DNA of 64,000 nt. Origin: Marinobacter daepoensis DSM 16072. GTDB lineage: Bacteria; Pseudomonadota; Gammaproteobacteria; Pseudomonadales; Oleiphilaceae. The notes under the pieces were generated by a model. That model did no database searches, had not been told where the DNA came from, and saw nothing but the letters and a program-made list of their open reading frames with translations. The DNA lies in NCBI RefSeq assembly GCF_000421165.1, contig NZ_ATWI01000011.1, positions 186,001 to 250,000 of the forward strand, written 5' to 3'. A program made the position numbers and the translations under genes. This document shows positions 37,073 to 44,988 of this stretch, in pieces. The stretch's first letter is position 1; every line of letters starts with the position of its first letter.

Positions 37073-37077
37073 AAAGT

Positions 37078-37103
37078 CCTTCCCCGCCGGGGAAGGCATT
37101 CTA
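37078..37103 (+). terminator. Hairpin after thiG
   Basis: CCTTCCCC pairs with GGGGAAGG (37078-37085 with 37089-37096) around a 3-base loop, followed by CATTCT. The stem is strong but the T-run is poor, so termination may be partial and slmA could be read through. Confidence 0.5.
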
Positions 37104-37144
37104 AAAAAACCAAAACCAGAATTTCAGAGCGCTGTAGTCCTGTC

Positions 37145-37732
37145 ATGACCAATCAGAAACCCAGCCGGCGGGAAACCATCCTGCGGGCGCTTGTTGAGTT
37201 ACTGCAAAATGACCCCGGAGCCCGTATTACCACGGCAGGCCTTGCCAAGAACGTCGGGGTGACTGAGGCTGCGCTGTACCGGCATTTTCCCAGTAAGCGA
37301 AAGATGTTTGAGGCATTGATCGAGTTTGCCGAGGACGCGGTTTTCAGTCGTTGTCAGGTGATCCTGCAGGAGCAGGAGGAAGTGAAGGTCCGCTTGCAGC
37401 AGCTATCGCACCTGGTGCTGGTGTTTGCGGAGAGAAATCCGGGGCTGTGCTGTGTGCTGACAGGTGATGCCCTCATGGGGGAGGATGCGGCCTTGAGAAA
37501 GCGTGCTTCCCAGTTTTTTGAACGGCTGGAAACGCAGATACGTCAGGCGCTGAAGGAAGGGGAAATCCGAGAGGGGCTTCGCCCGCGAACAACGGCCGCC
37601 CGCGGCTCGGATTTCGTGATGGTGTTTATGGAAGGGCGGATTCAGCGCTTTGTTCGGACATCGTTTGCTCGTCTCCCGACAAGCGATTTTGATGAAGCCT
37701 GGGGTCTGGTGTCTGAAGCGGTCTGGGGATAA
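37145..37732 (+). CDS. slmA: Nucleoid occlusion factor SlmA
   Basis: 195 residues, TetR-family protein. The N-terminal helix-turn-helix has I-T-T-A-G-L-A-K-N-V-G-V-T-E-A-A-L-Y-R-H-F, followed by the typical P-S-K-R-K-M-F-E-A-L-I-E-F-A-E-D. In E. coli SlmA binds DNA and blocks FtsZ ring assembly over the nucleoid. The strong match over the first 60 residues separates it from generic TetR regulators. Its stop is 4 bases from the convergent phosphatase gene's stop. Confidence 0.9.
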   Translation: MTNQKPSRRETILRALVELLQNDPGARITTAGLAKNVGVTEAALYRHFPSKRKMFEALIEFAEDAVFSRCQVILQEQEEVKVRLQQLSHLVLVFAERNPGLCCVLTGDALMGEDAALRKRASQFFERLETQIRQALKEGEIREGLRPRTTAARGSDFVMVFMEGRIQRFVRTSFARLPTSDFDEAWGLVSEAVWG

Positions 37733-37735
37733 CCC

Positions 37736-38560
37736 TCAGTCGTAATTCGAAGCCGTCCGTAGAATGGCCCGCACCGCCTCCCAGATCGCCGGCGCAGAAA
37801 TCAGGATATCCCGCCCATACAGATCGGCGGGATAGCCCTCAGGAACCTCGCCGAAGTGGCCGACGGTGGCGCCGGCTTCTTTGGCAATCAGGCGGGCGGC
37901 TGCGAAGTCCCACGGGCTGACGTTTTCGTAGTAGATATCCAGCCGGCCACAGGCCACCCAGCAGATGTCGAGGGCGGCTGAGCCAATCCGACGAAGGTCC
38001 CGGCATTGGTGAATCATGGCGTTGAGCCTTTGCACCAATGGCTCCAGGTTGTCTTTGGTATACGGAAACCCGGTTGCAAACAGGGATTGTCTGGGGTTGG
38101 TGGCCCCGCTGTGGCGAACCGGTAAACCATTCAGGGTGGCGCCGCAGCCCTCCGTGGCCCGGAAGGTTTCCCCTGCAAACGGGGCGTGCACTACCCCCGC
38201 GCGGACATTGCCTTTTTCGGCGTAGGCAATGGAAACGGCCACCTGAGGGTGACCGTAGGCGTAGTTCACGGTGCCATCAATGGGGTCAACAATCCATAAC
38301 GGGGTTTCCAGTTCTTCTGCCTGAGACAGATCCGGCATGGTTTCCTCTGAGAGGATGCGGTGGTGGGGAAAGCGCTCGCGGATGGTGCCGGTGATGAATT
38401 CGTCGGCCATGACGTCTGCGTGGGTAACCAGTTCGGTCTGGTGTTTGTAGTCGGTCCGAAGGGTGTTTTCTTCCCGCTCGTGACGAATCAGCTCCCCGGC
38501 TTCACGGGCAAGAGCCTCGGTAAAATCGGTGATTTCCTGAAGAAAGACGGAGTCAGACAT
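37736..38560 (-). CDS. Inositol monophosphatase family protein
   Basis: 274 residues with the three lithium-sensitive phosphatase motifs: S-E-E-T (Glu72, Glu73), D-P-I-D-G-T (92-97) and S-P-W-D-F-A-A near 217. It may hydrolyse inositol phosphate, 3'-phosphoadenosine 5'-phosphate or a histidinol-phosphate-like ester; sequence alone does not decide. SuhB itself is usually elsewhere, so I leave the symbol blank. Confidence 0.9.
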   Translation of the reverse strand: MSDSVFLQEITDFTEALAREAGELIRHEREENTLRTDYKHQTELVTHADVMADEFITGTIRERFPHHRILSEETMPDLSQAEELETPLWIVDPIDGTVNYAYGHPQVAVSIAYAEKGNVRAGVVHAPFAGETFRATEGCGATLNGLPVRHSGATNPRQSLFATGFPYTKDNLEPLVQRLNAMIHQCRDLRRIGSAALDICWVACGRLDIYYENVSPWDFAAARLIAKEAGATVGHFGEVPEGYPADLYGRDILISAPAIWEAVRAILRTASNYD

Positions 38561-38617
38561 GGCACCCTCGTTTGTTTTCCCGATAGAGAATGAGGGTGCC
38601 AGTCTATCACGACGTGC

Positions 38618-39913
38618 TCAGAGGCTGGCCAGCCATGCCTCCATTTTATCCATGGCCTGGACCAGACGAGGGCAGGCCTGTTTGACGAAAGCGTCATCCA
38701 AGGCCTGTTCGGCATAGTCGCCTCCGGCGAGACTCAAAGCCAGTGCGCCGTCGAAGTCAACAAATGCCAGGCGGGCGCCCAGGTGATCTGGCACAAAACC
38801 GAAATCGCTGGAGGGCAGTATTGCCACGCCGGTATTCTCCAGCAGTGCGGTGCAGAACGCCTGTGACGTTTTAATATCTTTGCGGGCCAGCGGTTCGCGG
38901 AAACCGGAGAAGTCCGGAAACAGGTAGAACGCGCCTTCGGGTTTCTGAACCACGGCGCCCATGTCGCTTAGGCGACGATGCAGGTATTCGCCCACCACCT
39001 TCAGAACACGGCGTGACTGTCTGAGGTACTCATTAATGTCATCTCCGCCGTTAAACGCTGCAATGGCGGCGTGCTGAATAGGCGCACTGGTTGCGGTGTA
39101 GGTTTCGCTGGCGATGATCGCCATGGCATCCTGGAGTGGTCGCAACTCCGGCGGGAAGATAAAGGTGCCCAGGCGCCAACCGCCAGCGCCGGCCCACTTG
39201 GACAACCCCGTGCTGATGATCGTACCTTCGGGATAATAGCGGGCGATGGACTTGTGCTTGCCCTCAAAGTGGACTTCACCGTAGATCTCATCCGACAGCA
39301 GAATCAGTTTGTATTTCCGGGCCACGTTGGCGATGGCCAGCAATTGATCTTCTGTGTAGGTGCATCCGGTCGGGTTGGACGGGTAGTTGAGAATCAGAAT
39401 CCGTGGCCGCGAAGGATCGTCCCGGCAGATGATGTCGAGCTCTTCAGCAGTCAGTTGCCAATTGTTCTCGGCATGGGTTGGCAGCCAGTGAACCGAGCGA
39501 CCAATGATCCGGGCCTGGGGGGCATAGGAGACCCAGCTTGGGCGAGGAATCAGCAGGTCTCCGTAATAGGCCAGCTGCAGCATGAACAACAGCTCTTTGG
39601 AGCCTGGGCCGATGAGCACGTCTTCCCAGCTGCAGCGCATGCGCTCGTTACGGTTTATGTAACCGGCAATGGCTTCACGAAGGCCTTTCAGGCCTCTGAC
39701 CGGAAGATAGTCTTTTTCGTGAGCGTGTGCTTGGAGAGCCTCCACGACACGATCAGGGACCGGGAACGGAGATTGCCCCAGCCCGAGTTTGATGATGTCT
39801 TTGCCCTCTGAACGAAGCTGATTACTGAGTTCGTTGATACGGAGGGTCGCTGAGGGCTGAATGCCCCGCACATTCAGGTTGATCGCGTAACGGTGGTCGT
39901 TTTTGATGTCCAT
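38618..39913 (-). CDS. PLP-dependent class I/II aminotransferase
   Basis: 431 residues, fold-type I aminotransferase. N-P-T-G is at 180-183, D-E-I-Y at 208-211, and the PLP lysine is Lys239 in S-T-G-L-S-K-W-A. Arg247 in G-G-W-R-L-G probably binds the substrate carboxylate. The ATG at 39913 (M-D-I-K-N-D) is chosen by homology. The substrate is not evident and no pathway genes are adjacent. Confidence 0.88.
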   Translation of the reverse strand: MDIKNDHRYAINLNVRGIQPSATLRINELSNQLRSEGKDIIKLGLGQSPFPVPDRVVEALQAHAHEKDYLPVRGLKGLREAIAGYINRNERMRCSWEDVLIGPGSKELLFMLQLAYYGDLLIPRPSWVSYAPQARIIGRSVHWLPTHAENNWQLTAEELDIICRDDPSRPRILILNYPSNPTGCTYTEDQLLAIANVARKYKLILLSDEIYGEVHFEGKHKSIARYYPEGTIISTGLSKWAGAGGWRLGTFIFPPELRPLQDAMAIIASETYTATSAPIQHAAIAAFNGGDDINEYLRQSRRVLKVVGEYLHRRLSDMGAVVQKPEGAFYLFPDFSGFREPLARKDIKTSQAFCTALLENTGVAILPSSDFGFVPDHLGARLAFVDFDGALALSLAGGDYAEQALDDAFVKQACPRLVQAMDKMEAWLASL

Positions 39914-40036
39914 TGTCCCGGTCTGTTTGTTGAGTGGTGACAACGGCAGTATAGGAAACCCAAACATATCTGTGAGGTGGGTGCGGATAAGGGATTGCCG
40001 AAGTTTTTGTGTAGACTTTGGTCAATCCCCTGGGCG

Positions 40037-41356
40037 CTAGTGGCTCTTGATCCAGACTTCAACCCGTCCGTTACGCTGGTTTCCTTTGCCGCCCACGGGC
40101 ATGTAGTGCCCATAGCCGGTGTATGCAGCATTGGCAACATTGGCCTCGCTCAGCGCCTTGCGAACGGAGAGGGCTCGCAGTTCCGAGATCATCTGGGCAC
40201 GAAGCTCATGGCTCTGGGCATCTGCGAAACCGATCAGCAGCAGGTCGTCGCCGCTGAGATTTTGTTGTTCGAGATAATGTTTGACCCGCAACAGATCCCG
40301 CTGCGCTTTGTTGTCGAGACGGGTGCGTCCCTCTGCAAACCGGAAGTTGACCGTCAGCCGTTGATAGTTTCCGGTCAGTCTGCGAAAACTCTTGGGCACA
40401 GAGTCGTCAAACTCGGGTTTGACCGCAATGGGGTTCTGGGACACAAAACCGGATTCTGCGACCAGGTTCTGCCCTTCCTCTGCCAGGGCGAACTCAATCA
40501 GGCCTTTGGCGAATCGTGGGGTCTGATTCCCCATGGTGTACATAAACAGGCGCCGGGACAGCGGGTAGTCTTCGCTGGCAACGGTCAACTGATCAGGCTT
40601 TAGGGCTGGCGCGTCACCTTCGGAAATGGCGAGCAACTTGCTGTTCCTGACCGAAGCCAGGCCTGAGAAGCCAATTCCCCCCGGGTCACGCGAGACATCG
40701 TCAGAAAGCTGGTCGTTAGACTCGTACCGTTTTGCGGCACCGTCAAGTGTGTAAGTTTTGCCAAGTACCAGGGATTTGAACGTATCCCAGGTACCCGAAC
40801 GATCATCTCTGGCATAAAGCTGAATACTCTGATCCGGGCCGCCGAGTTCTTCCCAGTTACGGATCTGGCCCGAGAATACCTTGGCGAGCGTCTCGATACT
40901 CATGGCGTTGATGGGGTTGCCCGGATGCACCAGCACGGCCAGACCATCAATGGCGATGACATGTTCACTTTCCAGTGAGGTAAGGTCTGCTTTCTCCCGA
41001 ACCTGGCTGGCCTCAGTGGACTTGACCGGTCGGGATGAAGCCCAGACCTGGGCCTTCCCACTGGCGAGTGTGCGGAACCCCGTGCTGGACCCATGGGCTG
41101 CGACCAGAACACTGATCCGCCCCTTGTCAGACCCCGTCATCAGAATCTGCTCATTCTCCGTGCCGGTGGGCCGTCGGCTGACCGGCCCTGTCCCGTGCTG
41201 TTCGAGATAGCCGGAGACCAGCATCGGGGCAAGTGTAGCCCCGACGGTGTTGGAACCGTGGATCTCCAGCTCGTGGGCATTGGCCGAGGTACAGAGAACG
41301 GCGGCAGTCAGCAGCCCGAACCAGTGTCCGGCGGCCTTCTTTCTGGCGTGCGGCAT
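40037..41356 (-). CDS. Phosphate-binding (PstS-like) protein fused to an OmpA-like domain
   Basis: 439 residues. Signal peptide (to about A-N-A-H), then a PstS-type binding domain (about 30-310) with I-H-G-S-N-T-V-G, R-D-D-R-S-G-T-W-D-T-F and D-P-G-G-I-G-F. About 330-439 is an OmpA-like peptidoglycan-binding domain (F-R-F-A-E-G-R-T-R-L-D at its start, R-N-G-R-V-E-V-W at its end). The fusion would tether a phosphate binder to the cell wall. No pst transporter genes adjoin. A Pho box lies 48 bases upstream of the start, so phosphate-starvation control is likely. Confidence 0.9.
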   Translation of the reverse strand: MPHARKKAAGHWFGLLTAAVLCTSANAHELEIHGSNTVGATLAPMLVSGYLEQHGTGPVSRRPTGTENEQILMTGSDKGRISVLVAAHGSSTGFRTLASGKAQVWASSRPVKSTEASQVREKADLTSLESEHVIAIDGLAVLVHPGNPINAMSIETLAKVFSGQIRNWEELGGPDQSIQLYARDDRSGTWDTFKSLVLGKTYTLDGAAKRYESNDQLSDDVSRDPGGIGFSGLASVRNSKLLAISEGDAPALKPDQLTVASEDYPLSRRLFMYTMGNQTPRFAKGLIEFALAEEGQNLVAESGFVSQNPIAVKPEFDDSVPKSFRRLTGNYQRLTVNFRFAEGRTRLDNKAQRDLLRVKHYLEQQNLSGDDLLLIGFADAQSHELRAQMISELRALSVRKALSEANVANAAYTGYGHYMPVGGKGNQRNGRVEVWIKSH

Positions 41357-41403
41357 CTTGATGAAAGCCTTTTCAGATCATGCAGTTGTGGTAAAGAAAG
41401 GAT

Positions 41404-41421
41404 GCTACAGAAATGTGACAG
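41404..41421 (-). promoter_or_regulatory. Pho box upstream of pstS-ompA fusion gene
   Basis: On the minus strand this reads CTGTCAC-ATTT-CTGTAGC: two 7-base PhoB half-sites in direct repeat with an 11-base period. The first half differs from CTGTCAT at one base, the second at two or three. Confidence 0.7.
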
Positions 41422-41455
41422 TTTTGTTTCGCAGGGGCTGGCGCGGGCTTTGTTT

Positions 41456-41474
41456 TTGTAACGGAGTGTTACAA
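41456..41474. repeat. Perfect inverted repeat, possible operator
   Basis: TTGTAAC-GGAGT-GTTACAA is a perfect 7-bp inverted repeat in the intergenic region upstream of the PstS-OmpA gene, about 100 bases before its start. It could be an operator for a dimeric regulator. No regulator is assigned. Confidence 0.4.
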
Positions 41475-41605
41475 GTCGGTCTGTCGGAGCCGTTGAGCAT
41501 TGCTCCCGGAGGATGATAGAGCATGGTTCGCTCTGGCTTGAGGCTTGGTTCTTCCCGAACGGGTCCTGAGTGCTAATTGATGACGAAATTCAGGTGACGG
41601 AGTAT

Positions 41606-41917
41606 TCAGAAACGGTGGGGGTCTAGTTCGCTGTGGACGATGCTCTGCCCGAGCATGATGATGCGGCCGGTGTAGCGTTCCTCACCAGTGGTGGTGAAAT
41701 CAAACAGAAAACGGCGCCATACCCGCAGTTTGCCGTGCGGGTCACGCTTGAACCAGAGGCCCCTGAGGTAAACCGCGTCGTCCAGAAGCAGCACGTCGCA
41801 GGTTTTGCAGTACTGGCGGGCGGCCTGCAGGACAAAATCCTTGATGGCTTTGGCCCGCCACCAATACCAGACAGCGAAGCCAGCGACAAACAGCCAGAAG
41901 AGTGTTCCAAGAGTCAA
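41606..41917 (-). CDS. DUF3301 small membrane protein
   Basis: About 103 residues. One N-terminal membrane helix ends in the family signature W-Y-W-W-R-A-K. A conserved C-terminal part follows: L-R-G-L-W-F-K-R-D, L-R-V-W-R-R-F-L-F-D-F, T-G-E-E-R-Y-T-G-R and the end H-S-E-L-D-P-H-R-F. Function unknown. No ATG is available. The TTG at 41917 gives the usual family length, while a TTG at 41983 with AGGG nearby is the alternative, so the start is uncertain. Confidence 0.8.
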   Translation of the reverse strand: MTLGTLFWLFVAGFAVWYWWRAKAIKDFVLQAARQYCKTCDVLLLDDAVYLRGLWFKRDPHGKLRVWRRFLFDFTTTGEERYTGRIIMLGQSIVHSELDPHRF

Positions 41918-42192
41918 TGGACGGGTAACCCTGTTGGTGGCAATTGCCCGGGCGCAAAGAGGGCTCGCCCGATTAAACCGCAAGACTACCCTATTTTGTA
42001 CCGGTTCGGGAAATTGACGGGCTGGTCCTGATCTAAGGGGCGGTAAGTTGAAAATTCACCAACTGTTTCTTATACCTATATTTTGAGTCGGTATTTTTTA
42101 TACACGATAAGGACAAGGCTGCCGCATTTCTGATTCTCTTGGGGAGTTGAGCGTCTGCAGAGGGCATACAGGACGTTGAAAGGACGCCGCGT

Positions 42193-43851
42193 ATGAATGG
42201 GTTGACCGAACAGGACTTCAGGGCTCTGGTGGATAGTCATCCAAGGGCCATCATGCTCTCAACGCAAGACTCAGTGATCACCTACGTAAACAAAATGTTC
42301 CGTGTGGTGACCGGATATTGCCCGGAGGAAGTGGTGGGAAGGGCGCCGTCGGTGCTCAGTTCCGGGTTTCATTCCCCGGAGTTCTATCAATCCATGTGGG
42401 AGAGCCTGAACGAGAGCGGGCGTTGGGAGGGGTTGATCTGGAACCGTAGAAAGAGCGGAGAAAACTATCCTCAATGGCTGACGATCTACCCGGTGGGGAA
42501 CGAAGACAGGCGTCTTTATGCGGGTGTGTTCATGGACGTTGGTGATCTGACAGCCAGCAACGAGCGGTTGGCGACCTTGGCCTACTATGATCCACTCACG
42601 GAGCTACCTAACCGATCACTGTTTCAGGAGTTTCTTCAGGCCAGAGTGAAGCGGCGAAGAGAGGGGACCGATCGATTTGCGGTGTTGTGCATCGATCTGG
42701 ACTTTTTCAAATCTGTAAATGACCTTCATGGACACGAATGTGGCGACCAGATGCTGAAACAGGCTGCCTCCTGTATTCAGGCCGTGGTTAGTAAAAGGGA
42801 TGTGGTTTCCCGGTTGGCGGGCGATGAGTTTGCGGCGATCATTGAGCTGGACTCCGAAGAGGAACTAAACGCTGTATGTGAACGGATGGCGAGCATCTTC
42901 TACGCCCCAATGATGGTGGGGCACCGGGAGCATTTTCTGTCGGCATCGGTTGGTGCAGCGATCTACCCTGATCATGGAGGTACTGCCGCTGAGTTGTTTC
43001 AGAATGCCGATAGGGCGATGTGCGCCGCCAAATTGGCGGGGCGGGCCTGTTATCGGATCTATAGCCCTGCTGAAAGTCTCCGGAGCCAGCATCAGCAACG
43101 GCTGTCGGAGGCGCTGCTTGCTTCTCTCAAGGTTGCAAGGGATGAGTTCTCGGTGGTTTACCAGTCCCAGTATGACCTTTCTGATGGCAGCATGGTTGGA
43201 ATGGAAGCGCTGCTTCGTTGGCAGCATCCATTGTATGGATCGGTGTCACCTGAGGAGTTTGTGCCGCTGGCAGAGCAGAGGGGGCAGATTCACGAGCTAA
43301 CAGAATGCCTGGTGGATTGTATCATCCAGGACATGCACTTGTTGGCTGCAGGTAAAGGGCAGGGGCGTAGGTTGTCGATCAACATTTCGGCCCGTCAGAT
43401 CGTGGATGGCCGGCTTGAAAAATTGCTAGAACCATTTTTTGAGAAGGTGAGGCAGATTGGCTGGAACCCTGAAATCGAGATTACGGAAACCCATCTGATG
43501 AACTTGTCCCGACGCTGTCTGGACAAGCTCCGGGATTATGGTTGTAAAGGCGTGACTCTGGCGATTGATGACTTCGGCACTGGCTATTCATCGCTGGCGT
43601 ATCTCCATGCTTTGCCTGTTAACGTTCTTAAAATCGACCGGCAGTTTGTCCAGCGTATTGGCTCCAGCGGGCGGGATACACGAATCGTCTCCGCTATTCT
43701 GGCCATTGCCGAGGCACTGGATTTGGAAGTGGTTGCTGAAGGGATAGAAACGGAAGCCCAGATGCGTATGCTTCAGGAACTGAAGTGCCACCGAGGGCAG
43801 GGGTACCTGATGGCTCGGCCTTCCCCCCTCGAGCAGATGCATCTGGATTGA
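42193..43851 (+). CDS. PAS-GGDEF-EAL c-di-GMP protein
   Basis: 552 residues, no membrane helix. PAS sensor about 5-125 (with an N-terminal S-H-P-R-A-I-M-L and a PAC-like W-N-R-R-K-S-G-E), GGDEF about 130-290, EAL about 305-550. The catalytic motifs look intact: A-G-D-E-F at 209-213, E-A-L-L-R at 338-342, N-I-S-A-R, E-I-T-E-T and D-D-F-G-T-G-Y-S-S-L, and V-A-E-G-I-E-T. It could make, degrade or switch c-di-GMP in response to the PAS signal. It contrasts with the degenerate pair at the window start. Confidence 0.93.
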   Translation: MNGLTEQDFRALVDSHPRAIMLSTQDSVITYVNKMFRVVTGYCPEEVVGRAPSVLSSGFHSPEFYQSMWESLNESGRWEGLIWNRRKSGENYPQWLTIYPVGNEDRRLYAGVFMDVGDLTASNERLATLAYYDPLTELPNRSLFQEFLQARVKRRREGTDRFAVLCIDLDFFKSVNDLHGHECGDQMLKQAASCIQAVVSKRDVVSRLAGDEFAAIIELDSEEELNAVCERMASIFYAPMMVGHREHFLSASVGAAIYPDHGGTAAELFQNADRAMCAAKLAGRACYRIYSPAESLRSQHQQRLSEALLASLKVARDEFSVVYQSQYDLSDGSMVGMEALLRWQHPLYGSVSPEEFVPLAEQRGQIHELTECLVDCIIQDMHLLAAGKGQGRRLSINISARQIVDGRLEKLLEPFFEKVRQIGWNPEIEITETHLMNLSRRCLDKLRDYGCKGVTLAIDDFGTGYSSLAYLHALPVNVLKIDRQFVQRIGSSGRDTRIVSAILAIAEALDLEVVAEGIETEAQMRMLQELKCHRGQGYLMARPSPLEQMHLD

Positions 43852-43969
43852 TGAACATCAATTAACCCGCAAACTTCGCTCATTTTCCGCGCATTTTGCA
43901 AGATTTGGCTAGGGGATTGCGCGGAGCTGACATAAAACAGCAGTCTCACTCATTGCCCGTATACGTTGT

Positions 43970-44935
43970 ATGCACACTCTGACTGCGAAACCGGACCTGG
44001 ATGCTTACCTTCGACTTATTCGGGCCGCTGCGGATGAATGGCAGGCGGCTCTCCGGGAGTTACTGCACTGTGATGAGGCCGATATCACGCTTCAGAGCCC
44101 CCAAGCCGTGGCTGGATCGCTCTCCTCTTTGAGGGTCGAGCGGGGGGCGTTATGTCTCCTGACACTGGCGCAGGACGCGGAAGTTCATCTTTGTGGTATG
44201 CCCGGAGCCTTGTTGATGGTTCCTCTGGCTGGTCACTGTGAACTCCTTCTGGAAGGAGAGCGTGGCCAACCGGTGCTTCCGATGGCCGTGGTAAGTGCTC
44301 ACAGATCGGTATCCGTTCGCGCTGAAGGCAACGCCCAGCTGATGCTGCTTCGTCCTCATGTCTGGTCTTGCAAGGTCCGGCCGGGGGAGGGGGCGCTGAC
44401 AAACATGGCGAGCCGGGTAACTCAGTTTCTGCGGCGCGCGAGTTTCTTTCGGGGGCATGATGACGCTTGCCGTTCGGCCAATGCGTTATTTGACGCCCTG
44501 GATAGCCTGGCCTGTACCGGGCGCGGTGAAGCAGAGGAGTTCTCCGAAGAACTCGACCGGCGGCTGGCACGGGTGATTGACAAAATTCACAGCGAGCCTG
44601 CCTGGGAGTTTAACCTGCAGGAGCTTGCCAGCCACTCGGGCGTGAGCGAGCGCAACCTGTATTATCTGATGAAGCGTGAGACGGGCATGACGCCCTACCG
44701 TTTCTATCAGCGCTGCCGTCTGGTTCGGGTGCGCCGCCGCCTGGTGGATTGCCAATGCGATGTGCCCCACATTTCATGGTATGCCGCCGATGAAGGATTC
44801 TCCCACCTTGGGCGATTTGCGGCGCTTTACCGGGAGCATTTCGGAGAACTGCCCAGTGAAACGGTGCAGTGGCGACGGCGTTTGCAGGCGGTCGAGCTGA
44901 CAGCCGGTGTCCCGGACGGGATGATTCATTCCTGA
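43970..44935 (+). CDS. AraC-family transcriptional regulator
   Basis: 321 residues. The C-terminal pair of helix-turn-helix motifs (about 195-300) is typical of AraC: N-L-Q-E-L-A-S-H-S-G-V-S-E-R-N-L-Y-Y-L and G-F-S-H-L-G-R-F-A-A-L-Y-R-E-H-F-G-E-L-P. The N-terminal half is a divergent cupin-like sensing part; its ligand is unknown. The convergent RND pump ends just beyond a shared terminator, so a regulatory link is possible but not shown. Confidence 0.88.
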   Translation: MHTLTAKPDLDAYLRLIRAAADEWQAALRELLHCDEADITLQSPQAVAGSLSSLRVERGALCLLTLAQDAEVHLCGMPGALLMVPLAGHCELLLEGERGQPVLPMAVVSAHRSVSVRAEGNAQLMLLRPHVWSCKVRPGEGALTNMASRVTQFLRRASFFRGHDDACRSANALFDALDSLACTGRGEAEEFSEELDRRLARVIDKIHSEPAWEFNLQELASHSGVSERNLYYLMKRETGMTPYRFYQRCRLVRVRRRLVDCQCDVPHISWYAADEGFSHLGRFAALYREHFGELPSETVQWRRRLQAVELTAGVPDGMIHS

Positions 44936-44941
44936 GACGAA

Positions 44942-44970
44942 AAAGCCCGGCACGCAGCATGCCGGGCTTT
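44942..44970. terminator. Bidirectional terminator
   Basis: AAAGCCCGGCA (44942-44952) pairs with TGCCGGGCTTT (44960-44970) around a 7-base loop. A and T tracts lie on both flanks. It serves the convergent araC-type gene and the RND operon. Confidence 0.85.
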
Positions 44971-44988
44971 GATTTGTTGCTGGCCGGT

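Noticed and set aside
38618..39913. Aminotransferase assigned to alanine or aromatic amino-acid metabolism
   Set aside because: PLP motifs are clear but neither context nor visible residues fix the substrate.
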